A DNA stretch of 64,000 bases from DASZHJ01 sp035541215 (GCA_035541215.1 DATKNV010000206.1:47449-111448), one strand, 5' to 3'; positions 8,874 through 17,838 are shown, counted from the stretch's first letter. Program-made: numbers and translations. The notes: a model not told the origin generated them from the letters alone.

Positions 8874-9449
8874 TCAGGCGTGCTTCTTCACCACGAGGCA
8901 GCGCACGATGAGGTCGTGGAGCGCCTGCTTGCGCGGGGTGAAGAGGGCGAAGGCGCAATCGAAGGCGAAGGGCAGCGAGGCCACCAGGAGCATCGCCCCC
9001 AGCGGGAAATCCGCGATCTCCTTGATGTCGTCGGTGATCAAGAGCGGCAGGCAGAACAGGATCTTCAGGAGGATGCGCAGGCTCGCGCGGAAATAGCCGA
9101 TGGGCTTGCCGGAATAGTCGATGACCTTCATGCCGAAGGCCAATTGGCCGATGGTCTCCTCGTGCGGCCCGCCCTCGAGCACCGCGCAATAAAGCCAGAT
9201 GAGCAGTACCCAGAGCGCCTGCACCAGGAAGCTCACGACGTCGATGTAAGCCTCCATCGCCTTCGCGTGATCGGGGCGATGCAGCACAAAGGCTATGCCG
9301 ACGCCGTAGACGACCGCGAAGAGCGCTCCTGTAACGATCGCCCAGTCCAGCACGAAGGCGGCGCCGCGGCGCGCGAAGGGCGCGTAGTGATAGGCCGGCG
9401 CCGCCGCCGGCCTAGCCGGAGCGGTCGTCGCAGTCGTGGTGTCGGTCAT
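8874..9449 (-). CDS. RDD-family membrane protein
   Basis: The 191-residue protein opens with a Thr/Ala/Pro-rich cytoplasmic tail, then RRGAAFVLDWAI, which supplies the Arg and Asp of the RDD signature in the first helix. A second helix, a GQLAFGMKVID loop and a final LHDLIVRCLVV segment complete the family pattern. RDD proteins are small inner-membrane proteins; a few act in ion transport but most are uncharacterised. It ends 7 bases from the malic-enzyme stop, convergently, with no obvious terminator between them. Confidence 0.85.
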   Translation of the reverse strand: MTDTTTATTAPARPAAAPAYHYAPFARRGAAFVLDWAIVTGALFAVVYGVGIAFVLHRPDHAKAMEAYIDVVSFLVQALWVLLIWLYCAVLEGGPHEETIGQLAFGMKVIDYSGKPIGYFRASLRILLKILFCLPLLITDDIKEIADFPLGAMLLVASLPFAFDCAFALFTPRKQALHDLIVRCLVVKKHA

Positions 9450-9551
9450 CGCCCCCTCTCCCTCGTCAGCGCCCCCGATGCGCTGCCCGCGCCACTATCT
9501 CAAAGCGGCCGCCGCCGCGCAACGGCGCGGCGGCGGGTTCCGGAGGGGAGA

Positions 9552-10016
9552 CTAGCCGCGGCGGTGACCGTGGCCGTGCCGGTCGAGCAGCTCGTCTGCT
9601 GATTTCTTCTGCTCGGGGCTCAGGCTGTCATAGAGCGGCTTGAAGGCAGCGAGGAGCTGCTGCTCGCCCTGGGCGCGGACCGCGGCCATCCGGCTGCGCA
9701 TCTCCAGGCGCTCGACCGCGCTGGGCCGGGGCGCGTTCGGATCGCGCTTCGTGCCGGCGAAGAGGTCGTCCATCGCCTTGGCGTTGGCGCGCATGGTGTC
9801 CGCGACCTTGTTCCAGAGCGGCGTCTGCGCGTCCGTGATCTTGAGCTCGGCCTTGGCGTAGGCGATGCGGCCTTCGACGTGACGGCTCATGGAGAAATCG
9901 TGGCGAGGGGCCGGCCGCTCGGTCTGGGCGGCGGCGGGCGCGACGGCGAGCGTGAGCGCGGTGCCGCCGGCGAGCGTTGCCGCGAGGGCGAGGGCGGCTA
10001 AGGATCGGCGAAACAT
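9552..10016 (-). CDS. periplasmic LTXXQ-motif (Spy/CpxP-like) protein
   Basis: A 154-residue exported protein with a Sec signal peptide ending near APAAAQ. The mature part is helical and Met/Arg/Lys-rich, with two LTXXQ-type motifs (ITDAQTPLW about 60 and LSPEQKKS about 138) and a His/Arg-rich tail GHGHRRG. This resembles Spy/CpxP-fold chaperone and sensor proteins of the periplasm (PF07813). The His-rich tail could bind metal. It is divergent from the isovaleryl-CoA dehydrogenase gene. Confidence 0.8.
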   Translation of the reverse strand: MFRRSLAALALAATLAGGTALTLAVAPAAAQTERPAPRHDFSMSRHVEGRIAYAKAELKITDAQTPLWNKVADTMRANAKAMDDLFAGTKRDPNAPRPSAVERLEMRSRMAAVRAQGEQQLLAAFKPLYDSLSPEQKKSADELLDRHGHGHRRG

Positions 10017-10200
10017 GGGTGTCTACTCTCCTGGTACGAGGGGATCGGGGGAAACCGGCGGGGCTCGAAGCGCCCGTCATGTCTCGTTTTAGGGGGCTTC
10101 CCCGCGCGGCATCCCCGGCGTCCATATCGCTCGGTGAAGGAAGCGTTTCCACGGGATGAGGGCGCACACTAAACTGACGCGGCAATCCCCCGGAGGCCTC

Positions 10201-11373
10201 ATGGCCAGCAACCGCTACCCCAGTCTCGATTTCGATCTCGGGCCCGAGATCGACCTCCTGCGCGAGAGCGTGCGCGGCTTCTCGGAGGAGAAGATCGCGC
10301 CGATCGCGGCCGAGATCGACCGCAGCGACACCTTCCCGCGCCAGCTCTGGCCGCAGCTCGGCGCGCTCGGCCTCCACGGCATCACCGTCGAGGAGGAATA
10401 TGGCGGCACCGGCATGGGCTATCTCGCGCATTGCGTCGCGATGGAGGAGGTGAGCCGGGGCTCCGCGGCGATAGGGCTTTCCTACGGTGCGCATTCGAAC
10501 CTCTGCGTCAACCAGATCCGCCGCAACGGCAACGAGGCGCAGAAGCGGAAATACCTGCCGAAGCTCATTTCCGGCGAGCACGTGGGGGCGCTCGCGATGA
10601 GCGAGCCGGGCGCCGGCTCCGACGTCGTGGGGATGCGGCTTCGCGCGGAGAAGAAGGGCGACCGCTACGTCCTCAACGGCACGAAGATGTGGATCACCAA
10701 CGGCCCCTACGCCGACACGCTCGTGGTCTACGCCAAGACCGATCCCAATGCGGGACCGCGCGGTATCACCGCCTTCCTCATCGAGAAGGGGATGAAGGGC
10801 TTCCGCGCGGCGCAGAAGCTCGACAAGCTCGGGATGCGCGGTTCGCCCACCTCCGAGCTCGTCTTCGAGGATTGCGAGGTGCCCGCGGAGAACGTGCTGG
10901 GCAAGATGAACGAGGGCGTGCGCGTCCTCATGAGCGGCCTTGACTACGAGCGCGCGGTGCTGGCGGCGGGGCCGCTCGGCCTGATGCAGGCCTGCCTCGA
11001 CGTGGTCGTCCCCTACGTGCACGAGCGCAAGCAGTTCGGCCAGGCGATCGGCGAGTTCCAGCTCATGCAGGGGAAGCTCGCGGACATGTACACGACCTTG
11101 AACGCCTGCAAGGCCTATGTCTATGCGGTCGCGCGCGCCTGCGACCGCGGCCAGACCACGCGTAAGGACGCCGCGGGCGCCATCCTTTACGCCGGCGAGA
11201 AGGCGACCTGGATGGCGCTCGAGGCGATCCAATGCTTGGGCGGCAACGGCTACATCAACGAGTACCCGACCGGCCGCCTTCTCCGCGACGCCAAACTCTA
11301 CGAGATCGGCGCCGGCACCTCCGAAATCCGCCGCATGCTCATCGGCCGCGAGCTCTTCGAGGAGACGGCGTGA
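10201..11373 (+). CDS. liuA: isovaleryl-CoA dehydrogenase
   Basis: A flavin acyl-CoA dehydrogenase (390 residues) of leucine breakdown: isovaleryl-CoA to 3-methylcrotonyl-CoA, electrons to ETF. Family signatures include LAMSEPGAGSDVVGM and the FAD-contact segment WITNGP. The IVD subgroup is supported by YGAHSNLCVNQIRRNG and by placement of the catalytic glutamate in SGLDYERAVLAAGPLG (E250) instead of the usual C-terminal site, which here reads IGAGTSEIRR with no Glu. ATG 10201 follows CGGAGG by 4 bases. The other genes of the pathway lie 44-52 kb away in the same window. Confidence 0.92.
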   Translation: MASNRYPSLDFDLGPEIDLLRESVRGFSEEKIAPIAAEIDRSDTFPRQLWPQLGALGLHGITVEEEYGGTGMGYLAHCVAMEEVSRGSAAIGLSYGAHSNLCVNQIRRNGNEAQKRKYLPKLISGEHVGALAMSEPGAGSDVVGMRLRAEKKGDRYVLNGTKMWITNGPYADTLVVYAKTDPNAGPRGITAFLIEKGMKGFRAAQKLDKLGMRGSPTSELVFEDCEVPAENVLGKMNEGVRVLMSGLDYERAVLAAGPLGLMQACLDVVVPYVHERKQFGQAIGEFQLMQGKLADMYTTLNACKAYVYAVARACDRGQTTRKDAAGAILYAGEKATWMALEAIQCLGGNGYINEYPTGRLLRDAKLYEIGAGTSEIRRMLIGRELFEETA

Positions 11374-11388
11374 GGCGCGGCCTCTTGC

Positions 11389-12012
11389 TCAGAGCGGCTT
11401 CACCCCGATCGCGTCGATGAGCGCCGTCGCCGCGGCGGCGTCGAGCGGCTGGCCTGGCGCCTTGCAGAAGAAGCCGATCATGGTGAAGAGACGGCCCATG
11501 CCGGCTTTGCCCGCGGGCGGGCCGGTCTTGGTGAAGGTGAAGCATTTCCCGTCGCGCTTCTGGCTCTTCGCGTCGAAGAACATGAGCTGAACGTTGTCGC
11601 CGACGGTTTGCATCGCCGACCAGTTGGTGGCGTTGCTCTCGACCACCGTGTGCACGTGCTGCATGGCCTTTTCGGGGTTTCGGAACCCAATCGTCGCGCA
11701 CGTCTTGCCGCTCCGCTTCGGATAGCGCAGATGCACGTAGAAGCGCGGCTCCGCGCCATCCGGAGGAGAGCCCACGGAATAGTTCGAGAGCCGGCAGTCG
11801 AGCTCCCCGCGCACCATCTCGAAGGGACCTTGAAAGCAATTGGCGGCGATCCCTGGCGGAGGCTGTAAATGCGCATCCGGGCCGTTGCAGTCGATCTTCG
11901 TCCATTCGTCGTCTGCAAGAGCCGAGGGAGTGAGAGGGAGCCCCAGCCCCAGCCCCAGCCCCAACATCGCGCCCGCGATAGTAAGCAACGGAAACCATGA
12001 GGATTTCTGCAT
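11389..12012 (-). CDS. secreted protein of unknown function
   Basis: I do not recognise this 207-residue protein. ATG 12012 follows a GGAGGTGG site and starts a signal peptide containing a Leu-Gly alternation (LGLGLGLGL) and a cleavage site near PSALADD. The mature part has Cys residues in DCNGPD, ANCFQG, LDCRLS, KTCATI, KCFTF and FFCKAP, an even number that could form three disulfides in the periplasm. The Leu-Gly run is encoded by a tandem hexamer repeat. It is divergent from the MacA-like gene with an FNR-like dyad between them, and ends 15 bases from liuA, convergently. Confidence 0.75.
   Translation of the reverse strand: MQKSSWFPLLTIAGAMLGLGLGLGLPLTPSALADDEWTKIDCNGPDAHLQPPPGIAANCFQGPFEMVRGELDCRLSNYSVGSPPDGAEPRFYVHLRYPKRSGKTCATIGFRNPEKAMQHVHTVVESNATNWSAMQTVGDNVQLMFFDAKSQKRDGKCFTFTKTGPPAGKAGMGRLFTMIGFFCKAPGQPLDAAAATALIDAIGVKPL
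11939..11962 (-). repeat. four tandem hexamers inside a signal peptide
   Basis: Four perfect copies of AGCCCC (GGGGCT on the coding strand) run end to end and encode alternating Leu and Gly in the hydrophobic core of the secreted protein's signal peptide. Because the unit is 6 bases, gain or loss of a copy would keep the frame and only lengthen or shorten the signal core by two residues. Confidence 0.85.
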
Positions 12013-12108
12013 CGGCCACCTCCGCTGCAGTAGAGCCTGACGCAGGTGCGTGGTGCCCAGGCGGAGATAATGCCACGAAGCCCGGCTCGCCGCATCGCCC
12101 CAGGGAAA

Positions 12109-12122
12109 TTGACACCGATCAA
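12109..12122. promoter_or_regulatory. FNR/FixK-like dyad, TTGAC-N4-ATCAA
   Basis: One mismatch from the consensus TTGAT-N4-ATCAA. It lies between the secreted protein (start 12012) and the MacA-like gene. It touches the possible upstream ATG at 12122, which is one reason for preferring the later start at 12158. Confidence 0.45.
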
Positions 12123-12157
12123 TGCCGGAATGGCAGCCGCAAGCCATGACTTGCGGC

Positions 12158-13417
12158 ATGAACGACCTCGCTCAAACCGGCTCCGGCGCGCCTGCACAGT
12201 CGCCAGCCCCTGAAGGCGCCAGAACCCTGCGCCGCCCGCCGCGCCGCCGCCGCGCGGTGGCGCTGCTCCTACTCGCATTGGTCGCGATCGCCGGCGTCGC
12301 GGGCGCGCTCTGGTGGAAATCCCGGGGCGGCGAGGCCGTGCGCTACGTCGCCGCGCCCGTGAATCGCGGCGCCGTCACGCGGACCGTCACCGCGACCGGC
12401 ACCGTCAACCCAGAGCTCACGATCATCATCGGCTCCTATGTCTCGGGCGTCATCCAGGAGCTCTACTGCGACTACAACACGCGCGTGACCAAGGGGCAGA
12501 TTTGCGCGCGGATCGACCAGCGCCCCTATCAGACCGTCGTCGACCAGGCCAAAGCCAACCTCGAGGTCGCGAAGGCGCAGCACGAGAAGGACCTCGCGGC
12601 CCTCGACTACGCCAAGGCCAATTACGATCGCCAGCAATACCTCGTGGAGCGCAAGACGGTCTCGCAGGACGTGGCGGACAATGCGAGGAGCGTCTACCGC
12701 GCGGCCGCGGCCCAAGTCGACCTGAGCGCGGCGCAGATCCAGCAGCGCCAGGCCGAGCTCGCGACCGCGCAGGTCAATCTCGACTACACCAACATCGTCT
12801 CGCCCGTCGACGGCACGGTCGTCTCGCGCAACGTGACGATGGGGCAGACGGTCGCAGCGAGCTTCCAGACGCCGACGCTGTTCCTGATCGCGACGGACCT
12901 CACGCGGATGCAGGTCGACACCAACGTCAGCGAGAGCGACATCGGCGGAATCAAGGAAGGCAACTCCGCGACCTTCACCGTCGACGCCTTCCCGAACCGC
13001 ACCTTCCGCGGCACGGTATCCCAGGTGCGGCAGTCCCCGCAGACCGCGCAGAACGTCGTGACCTACGACGTCGTCGTGAGCGTCGACAACTCCGATCTCG
13101 CGCTCAAGCCCGGCATGACCGCCTCGACGCGCGTGGTCGTGGACCAGCGAGCCGATGCCCTCCGCGTGCCGAACCAGGCCGTGCGCTACGTCCCCGGCGG
13201 TCTCGCCGGCGCCGAGACGGGCCTCGTTCCGGTCGGCACCGGCCAGACGCGGCTCTGGCTGCTGCGCGAGGGCACCGCTGTCCCCGTCATCGTGACGCTC
13301 GGCCTCGACGACGACAGCTTTACCGAGATCGTCAAGGGCGACCTCAAGCCCGGCGATCAGGTGATCGTCGCGGAGCAGCGCAACGGCGGCCAGGGGACGC
13401 CGGCGGTTCAGCGCTAG
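12158..13417 (+). CDS. MacA-like periplasmic adaptor of an ABC exporter
   Basis: A membrane-fusion protein of about 419 residues: one N-terminal inner-membrane helix after an Arg-rich stretch (RRPPRRRRAVALLLL), a biotinyl-lipoyl-like half (VTATGTVNPE ... GSYVSGVIQEL), a long coiled hairpin (about 115-215, Gln/Ala-rich) and a beta-barrel with SPVDGTVVSRNV. It would link the MacB-like permease to an outer-membrane channel; no TolC homologue is present here. Three ATGs (12122, 12146, 12158) are possible and none has a strong ribosome site; 12158 is chosen because an FNR-like dyad overlaps the first. The macB gene follows 9 bases downstream. Confidence 0.85.
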   Translation: MNDLAQTGSGAPAQSPAPEGARTLRRPPRRRRAVALLLLALVAIAGVAGALWWKSRGGEAVRYVAAPVNRGAVTRTVTATGTVNPELTIIIGSYVSGVIQELYCDYNTRVTKGQICARIDQRPYQTVVDQAKANLEVAKAQHEKDLAALDYAKANYDRQQYLVERKTVSQDVADNARSVYRAAAAQVDLSAAQIQQRQAELATAQVNLDYTNIVSPVDGTVVSRNVTMGQTVAASFQTPTLFLIATDLTRMQVDTNVSESDIGGIKEGNSATFTVDAFPNRTFRGTVSQVRQSPQTAQNVVTYDVVVSVDNSDLALKPGMTASTRVVVDQRADALRVPNQAVRYVPGGLAGAETGLVPVGTGQTRLWLLREGTAVPVIVTLGLDDDSFTEIVKGDLKPGDQVIVAEQRNGGQGTPAVQR

Positions 13418-13426
13418 AGACGCTGC

Positions 13427-15505
13427 ATGACCGAGCCCATCCTCAAGGTCGAGAACGTCGCGCGCACATATCTCGTCGGCGACATGGAGGTGCGGGCGCT
13501 GCGCGGCGTGAGCCTCAGCGTCGAGGCCGGCGAGTTCGTGGCGATCATGGGCGCCTCGGGCTCGGGCAAGTCGACGCTGATGTCGATCCTGGGCTGCCTC
13601 GACCGGCCCAGCAGCGGGCGGCTGCTGCTCTCGGGCGTCGACGTGACGGCGCTCGACGAGGTCGAGCTCGCGCGCATCCGCAGCGAGCGCATCGGCTTCG
13701 TCTTCCAGAGCTTCAACCTTCTGCCGCGCACCAGCGCGCTCGAGAACGTGGGCCTGCCGCTCTATTACGTGGCGGGCCGGTCCGCGCATGCCGCCGCGCG
13801 CCAGGAGCGGGCGAGGGCAGCGCTCCGGCTCCTCGGCTTGAGTGAGGTCGAGCGCAACACGCCGGGCCAGCTTTCGGGCGGCCAGCAGCAGCGCGTCGCA
13901 ATCGCACGCGCGCTCATCAACGAGCCGCAGCTCCTGCTCGCGGACGAGCCCACGGGCAATCTCGACACCCGCACCTCGCACGAGATCATGGAGACGCTGG
14001 TGCGGCTCAACCGCGAGCGCGGCCTCACCGTCGTCGTGGTGACGCACGAGACCGATATCGCCGCCTATGCCGACCGAGTCATTACGGTGCGCGACGGGCT
14101 CGTGGTCTCGGACGAGAGGACGCGCGAGCGCCGGGCCCCGCCGCCGGCGGCTCCGGCGCCGCTCGAGGCGGGAAGAGCGGGGCCCTTCGCGTTCCTGCGG
14201 GGCTTCGGGCTCATGATCCTGATGACTGCGGCGCAGGCGATCGGGCGCAACAAGATGCGCTCCGCCCTCACCATGCTCGGCGTCTTCATCGGCGTCGCGG
14301 CCTTGATCGCGATGGTCGCGGTGGGGCAGGGCGCCAACGAGATGGTACGCAAGCAGATCGAGAGCCTCGGCACCAACATGGTGGTCGTGCTCCCGGGCGC
14401 GCTCACCAGCGGCGGCATGCGCGCGGGCTTCGGGAGCGCCAGCACGCTCACGGTCGAGGACGCGCGCGCGATCCGCCGCGAGGCATCGGCGGTGGCTAAG
14501 GTCGGCTACCTCATCTGCCAGCAGGGACAGGTGCAATACGCGGGCCAGAACTGGACCACGGTGATCCAGGGCGTGAGCTTCAACTATCCGCCGATCACGA
14601 ACTGGCGGATCGGCGCGGGTCGCGCGATCGGCGCGGAGGACGAGAGCAAGGCCGCGCTCGTCGCCGTCATCGGCCAGACCGTCTACCGCCAGCTCTTCAG
14701 CCCCTACGAGAATCCCGTCGGCGCCTACATCCAGGTGAAGGGCGTACCGCTCCGCGTGATCGGCGTGCTCGCAGCCAAGGGGCAGTCGCCCTTCGGCCAG
14801 GACCAGGACGATCTCGTGATGATCCCCTTCACCACGGCGGAGCGGAAGGTGCTGGGCGTCGCCGCGCCGAGCCAGGCGCAGACGCCGCTCAACTGGAGCT
14901 ACCCGCCGGAGCCCAACCCCTACAATCTGCGTCCGCACATCACGGGCTACGTCAACTTCATCTTCGTGCAAGCCGAGACCCCCGCGCTCGTGCAGACGGC
15001 GATCCAGCAGCTCTCCTCGGTGCTCGACCGACGGCACAAGCTCAAGCCCGGCGAGGTCAAGGACTACGACACGAGGAACCTGAGCCAGTACGTCGAGACG
15101 GCCGAGAGCAGCAGCCGCGTCATGGCGCTGCTCCTGGCCGCCGTTGCCTCGATCTCGCTCCTGGTGGGCGGGATCGGCATCATGAACATCCTGCTGGTCT
15201 CGGTGACGGAGCGCACGCGCGAGATCGGGCTGCGCATGGCGATCGGCGCGCGCCGGCTCCACGTCCTGCTGCAATTCCTCGCGGAGGCCGTGTTCCTGAG
15301 CGTGAGCGGCGGCCTCGCGGGGATCGTCATGGGCGCGGCGCTCTCGGCGGGGATTGCCGAGGCTTTCGGCTGGTCGACGCCCTTCTCGCCGAGCGCCGTC
15401 GCCGGCGGCTTCGCCTTCGCCGCCGCGGTCGGCATCTTCTTCGGCTATTACCCCGCGCGCAAAGCCGCGCACCTCGATCCGATCGAGGCGCTCAGATACG
15501 AGTGA
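13427..15505 (+). CDS. MacB-like ABC transporter, fused ATPase and permease
   Basis: The 692-residue protein has an N-terminal ATPase domain with Walker A GASGSGKST (42-50), signature LSGGQQQ (149-155) and Walker B LLLADEP (169-175). The permease domain has a first helix near 270-290 (SALTMLGVFIGVAALIAM), a large periplasmic domain (about 300-560) and three C-terminal helices with the conserved SVTERTREIGLRMAIGA segment. This is the type VII (mechanotransmission) ABC fold, exporting macrolides, peptides or lipoproteins with the MacA-like adaptor encoded just upstream. The substrate is not predictable. The protein ends convergently to the phasin-like gene. Confidence 0.93.
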   Translation: MTEPILKVENVARTYLVGDMEVRALRGVSLSVEAGEFVAIMGASGSGKSTLMSILGCLDRPSSGRLLLSGVDVTALDEVELARIRSERIGFVFQSFNLLPRTSALENVGLPLYYVAGRSAHAAARQERARAALRLLGLSEVERNTPGQLSGGQQQRVAIARALINEPQLLLADEPTGNLDTRTSHEIMETLVRLNRERGLTVVVVTHETDIAAYADRVITVRDGLVVSDERTRERRAPPPAAPAPLEAGRAGPFAFLRGFGLMILMTAAQAIGRNKMRSALTMLGVFIGVAALIAMVAVGQGANEMVRKQIESLGTNMVVVLPGALTSGGMRAGFGSASTLTVEDARAIRREASAVAKVGYLICQQGQVQYAGQNWTTVIQGVSFNYPPITNWRIGAGRAIGAEDESKAALVAVIGQTVYRQLFSPYENPVGAYIQVKGVPLRVIGVLAAKGQSPFGQDQDDLVMIPFTTAERKVLGVAAPSQAQTPLNWSYPPEPNPYNLRPHITGYVNFIFVQAETPALVQTAIQQLSSVLDRRHKLKPGEVKDYDTRNLSQYVETAESSSRVMALLLAAVASISLLVGGIGIMNILLVSVTERTREIGLRMAIGARRLHVLLQFLAEAVFLSVSGGLAGIVMGAALSAGIAEAFGWSTPFSPSAVAGGFAFAAAVGIFFGYYPARKAAHLDPIEALRYE

Positions 15506-15550
15506 GCGGGAGGCGCTCTAGCCTCGTCGATGCAAAAACGCCCCCGCGCC

Positions 15551-16033
15551 TCACCTGGGCCAAGCTTTACGCGCGATGCCGGGCAGGCCGCTCCACCAAC
15601 CGGCCCAGGCGGCGCTCGCGAGCCGCATGAGCTTCCAGGATTCGGAGGTGTAGTACGCGGCCGTCTCGCGGGCGAATGACGACTGTGCCGCGATGGCCTC
15701 CATCGGTGTCCGGCATCGGCCGAAGGTCTCGGCCAAGGCGGCCGTCCGACGCAGGCGCTCGCCGCTGAACGCCATCAGCTCCCGGACGAATGCGGCACAG
15801 CCGTCGAATCCGGGCTGGTCGCGCTCCTCCTGGCGGATAGCGTCGGCTGGGGCCTCCGCCGCGAGCTCGGCTGCGGCTGGCGCGGCCTCGGCGGCCGGCT
15901 TCTCGCGCCGGCGGCGGTGTGGCGCCCGCGGTGGCATTGTCGGCGCCTCCGCTTCGGGCGCGGGCGGCGCCTCGCCGGTCGCCGCGACCAGGGACGCACG
16001 GCCCGTGCCCAAGAGGCTAGGCCGTTTGGCCAT
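15551..16033 (-). CDS. phasin-like protein with basic, disordered N-terminus
   Basis: The 160-residue protein starts MAKRPSLLGTGRASL, then an Ala/Pro/Glu-rich low-complexity region (about 15-65) with a RRRREK patch, then a helical domain (75-145). The helical part includes RCRTPMEAIAAQSSFARE, similar to the Phasin_2 pattern of proteins that coat polyhydroxyalkanoate granules. Its start lies inside the upstream parA gene (17-base overlap), so the two are translationally coupled. The basic N-terminus resembles the ParA-stimulating peptides of ParB-like and McdB-like adaptors. The phasin relationship is moderate; the adaptor role is inference. Confidence 0.6.
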   Translation of the reverse strand: MAKRPSLLGTGRASLVAATGEAPPAPEAEAPTMPPRAPHRRRREKPAAEAAPAAAELAAEAPADAIRQEERDQPGFDGCAAFVRELMAFSGERLRRTAALAETFGRCRTPMEAIAAQSSFARETAAYYTSESWKLMRLASAAWAGWWSGLPGIARKAWPR

Positions 16034-16670
16034 TGCGGAGCATCCTGCGGACGACGGCGGCGAGGACCTGGATATCGGTGTGCGCGTCGCTGTTGCGGGC
16101 GTAGGCGCCGATCCAGCGCCCGGCGGTGAAGCAATCGACGAAGGCCGTGCGCTGGCGGACTATCGGTCCCACGGGCTCGCCGAACTCGTGCAGCACCGCT
16201 TCGATCTCCTTGCCCGAGGCGGTGCGCCGGTCGACCCGACTCGGCACCAGGAGCACCTTCGGCCCCCTGTCTCCGCGCTGCTCGCGGGCCGCGCGCACCA
16301 GGGCGAGCGCCTTGCCGGTCGCCATGATGTCGGCGGTCGAGGCGAGCGCGGGGATCAGGATGACGTCGGCGATGTCGATGATGGCGCGCGTGGTGCCGCC
16401 GATCTGCGGCGGGGCGTCGATCACCACGATCTCCGACGGGAAGGCCGCAATCTCCTTCGCCCAGAGCCCGGGATCGGCGCCAGGCGTCGCGGGCTTGAGC
16501 ACGATCGGATAGTCGCCCCGCCCCACCCAGTAGCTTGCGGTGCCTTGCTCGTCGGCGTCGACCAACGCCACGGCCGCTCCGTCCGTGGCCAATTCGCATG
16601 CGAGATTGACGGCGATGGTGCTCTTGCCCGTGCCGCCCTTCAGATTGGCGACAGCCGCTATTTTTCCCAC
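16017..16670 (-). CDS. ParA-family ATPase paired with a phasin-like protein
   Basis: A 217-residue ParA ATPase: deviant Walker A NLKGGTGKST (about 9-18), VDADEQGTASYW (about 40-51) and Walker B VIDAPPQIGG (about 80-90). The GTG start at 16670 is chosen because AAGGTG lies 6 bases upstream and the protein then begins like other ParA proteins (VGKIAAVANLKGG). An ATG at 16760 would add 30 atypical residues. No ParB or centromere-like repeat accompanies it; its only partner is the overlapping phasin-like gene. This favours positioning of a non-DNA cargo. Confidence 0.9.
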   Translation of the reverse strand: MGKIAAVANLKGGTGKSTIAVNLACELATDGAAVALVDADEQGTASYWVGRGDYPIVLKPATPGADPGLWAKEIAAFPSEIVVIDAPPQIGGTTRAIIDIADVILIPALASTADIMATGKALALVRAAREQRGDRGPKVLLVPSRVDRRTASGKEIEAVLHEFGEPVGPIVRQRTAFVDCFTAGRWIGAYARNSDAHTDIQVLAAVVRRMLRNGQTA

Positions 16671-16876
16671 TGGCGCACCTTGCGCATTCACCGTGGAAAA
16701 GAATATCGCTCCGGGCCTCGCGATCAAAGCGCCGTCCGCGCGAAAGCGGAGGCGGGACACTCAATCTCGCGCCGTGCAGCGCTTCCATCTGGGTTCCCCG
16801 AGTCGCCGATCCCGCGAATTTGCATTACTCTAAACTCGTCCGGCGCAGCATCGCGCCCGGCCGGATGGGAGTGAGC

Positions 16877-17827
16877 ATGGATGCGATTTTGGTGACGGGG
16901 GCGGGAGGGCAGATCGGCTCGGAGCTGGTGCCTGCGCTTCGCCGGCGCTGGGGGACGGAGAGCGTCATCGCGAGCGACATTCGCATGCCGGCCGCACCCG
17001 CCGCCGGTCCCTTCGAGCTCCTGGACTGCACGAGGCCCGAGCAGATCGGCGAGGCGCTCCGCCGGAACGGCGTGCGCACGATCTATCACCTCGCGGCGAT
17101 GCTCTCGGCCGTCGCGGAGGAGCGGCCGCAGACGGCCTGGAGCCTGAACATGGGCGGGCTCTACAACGTGCTGGAGGCGGCGCGGCAGAACCGCTGCGCG
17201 GTGTTCTTCCCGAGCTCGATCGGCGCCTTCGGCCCGACGACTCCGCGCGACCGCACGCCCCAGGACACGGCGCAGCGCCCGACCACCATGTATGGCGTGA
17301 GCAAGGTCGCGGGCGAGCTCCTCTGCGACTACTACGCGCACCGCTTCGGCGTCGACGTGCGTGGGCTCAGGCTTCCGGGCCTCATCTCCTACACGGCGCC
17401 GCCCGGCGGCGGCACCACGGACTACGCCGTCGAGATCTTCTATCAGGCGATCCGCTACCGGCATTACACCTGCTTCCTCCGCGCGGACACCTCGCTCGAC
17501 ATGATGTACATGCCCGATGCGATCCGCGCGATTACGGAGGTGATGGGGGCGGACCCGGCGCGGCTCCGGCACCGCAACGCCTTCAACATCAGCGCCATGA
17601 ATTTCACGCCGGAGCGTCTCGCGGAAGAGATCCGCAGGCACGTGCCGGCCTTCGTCATCGACTACGAGGTCGATCCCGTGCGGCAGGCGATCGCGGATTC
17701 CTGGCCGCGCTCGGTCGACGACGGCGCCGCGCGGACCGAGTGGGGTTGGGCGCCGCAATTCGACATCGCCGCGATGACGCGGGACATGCTGGAGAAGCTG
17801 GGCGCCCGGCTGAAGCCCGCGCGCTGA
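16877..17827 (+). CDS. tdh: L-threonine 3-dehydrogenase, NAD-epimerase (SDR) type
   Basis: An extended short-chain dehydrogenase of 316 residues with the NAD motif GAGGQIG (8-14) and the catalytic pair YGVSK (Y139, K143). SDR-type threonine dehydrogenases oxidise threonine to 2-amino-3-ketobutyrate. That reading is supported by the Kbl-type synthase gene 11 bases downstream, which would cleave the product. ATG 16877 follows a GGGAGTG stretch and places the NAD motif at the N-terminus; an ATG at 16865 would add four residues. Without the neighbour, a UDP-sugar epimerase would be an alternative. Confidence 0.85.
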   Translation: MDAILVTGAGGQIGSELVPALRRRWGTESVIASDIRMPAAPAAGPFELLDCTRPEQIGEALRRNGVRTIYHLAAMLSAVAEERPQTAWSLNMGGLYNVLEAARQNRCAVFFPSSIGAFGPTTPRDRTPQDTAQRPTTMYGVSKVAGELLCDYYAHRFGVDVRGLRLPGLISYTAPPGGGTTDYAVEIFYQAIRYRHYTCFLRADTSLDMMYMPDAIRAITEVMGADPARLRHRNAFNISAMNFTPERLAEEIRRHVPAFVIDYEVDPVRQAIADSWPRSVDDGAARTEWGWAPQFDIAAMTRDMLEKLGARLKPAR

Positions 17828-17838
17828 GGAGGCAAGAG

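Noticed and set aside
12269..15472. A 1067-codon minus-strand open frame opposite the MacAB-like genes
   Set aside because: GC-rich codon bias leaves the opposite strand open. The product is Arg/Asp/His-rich without domains, while the plus strand encodes clear MacA and MacB proteins.
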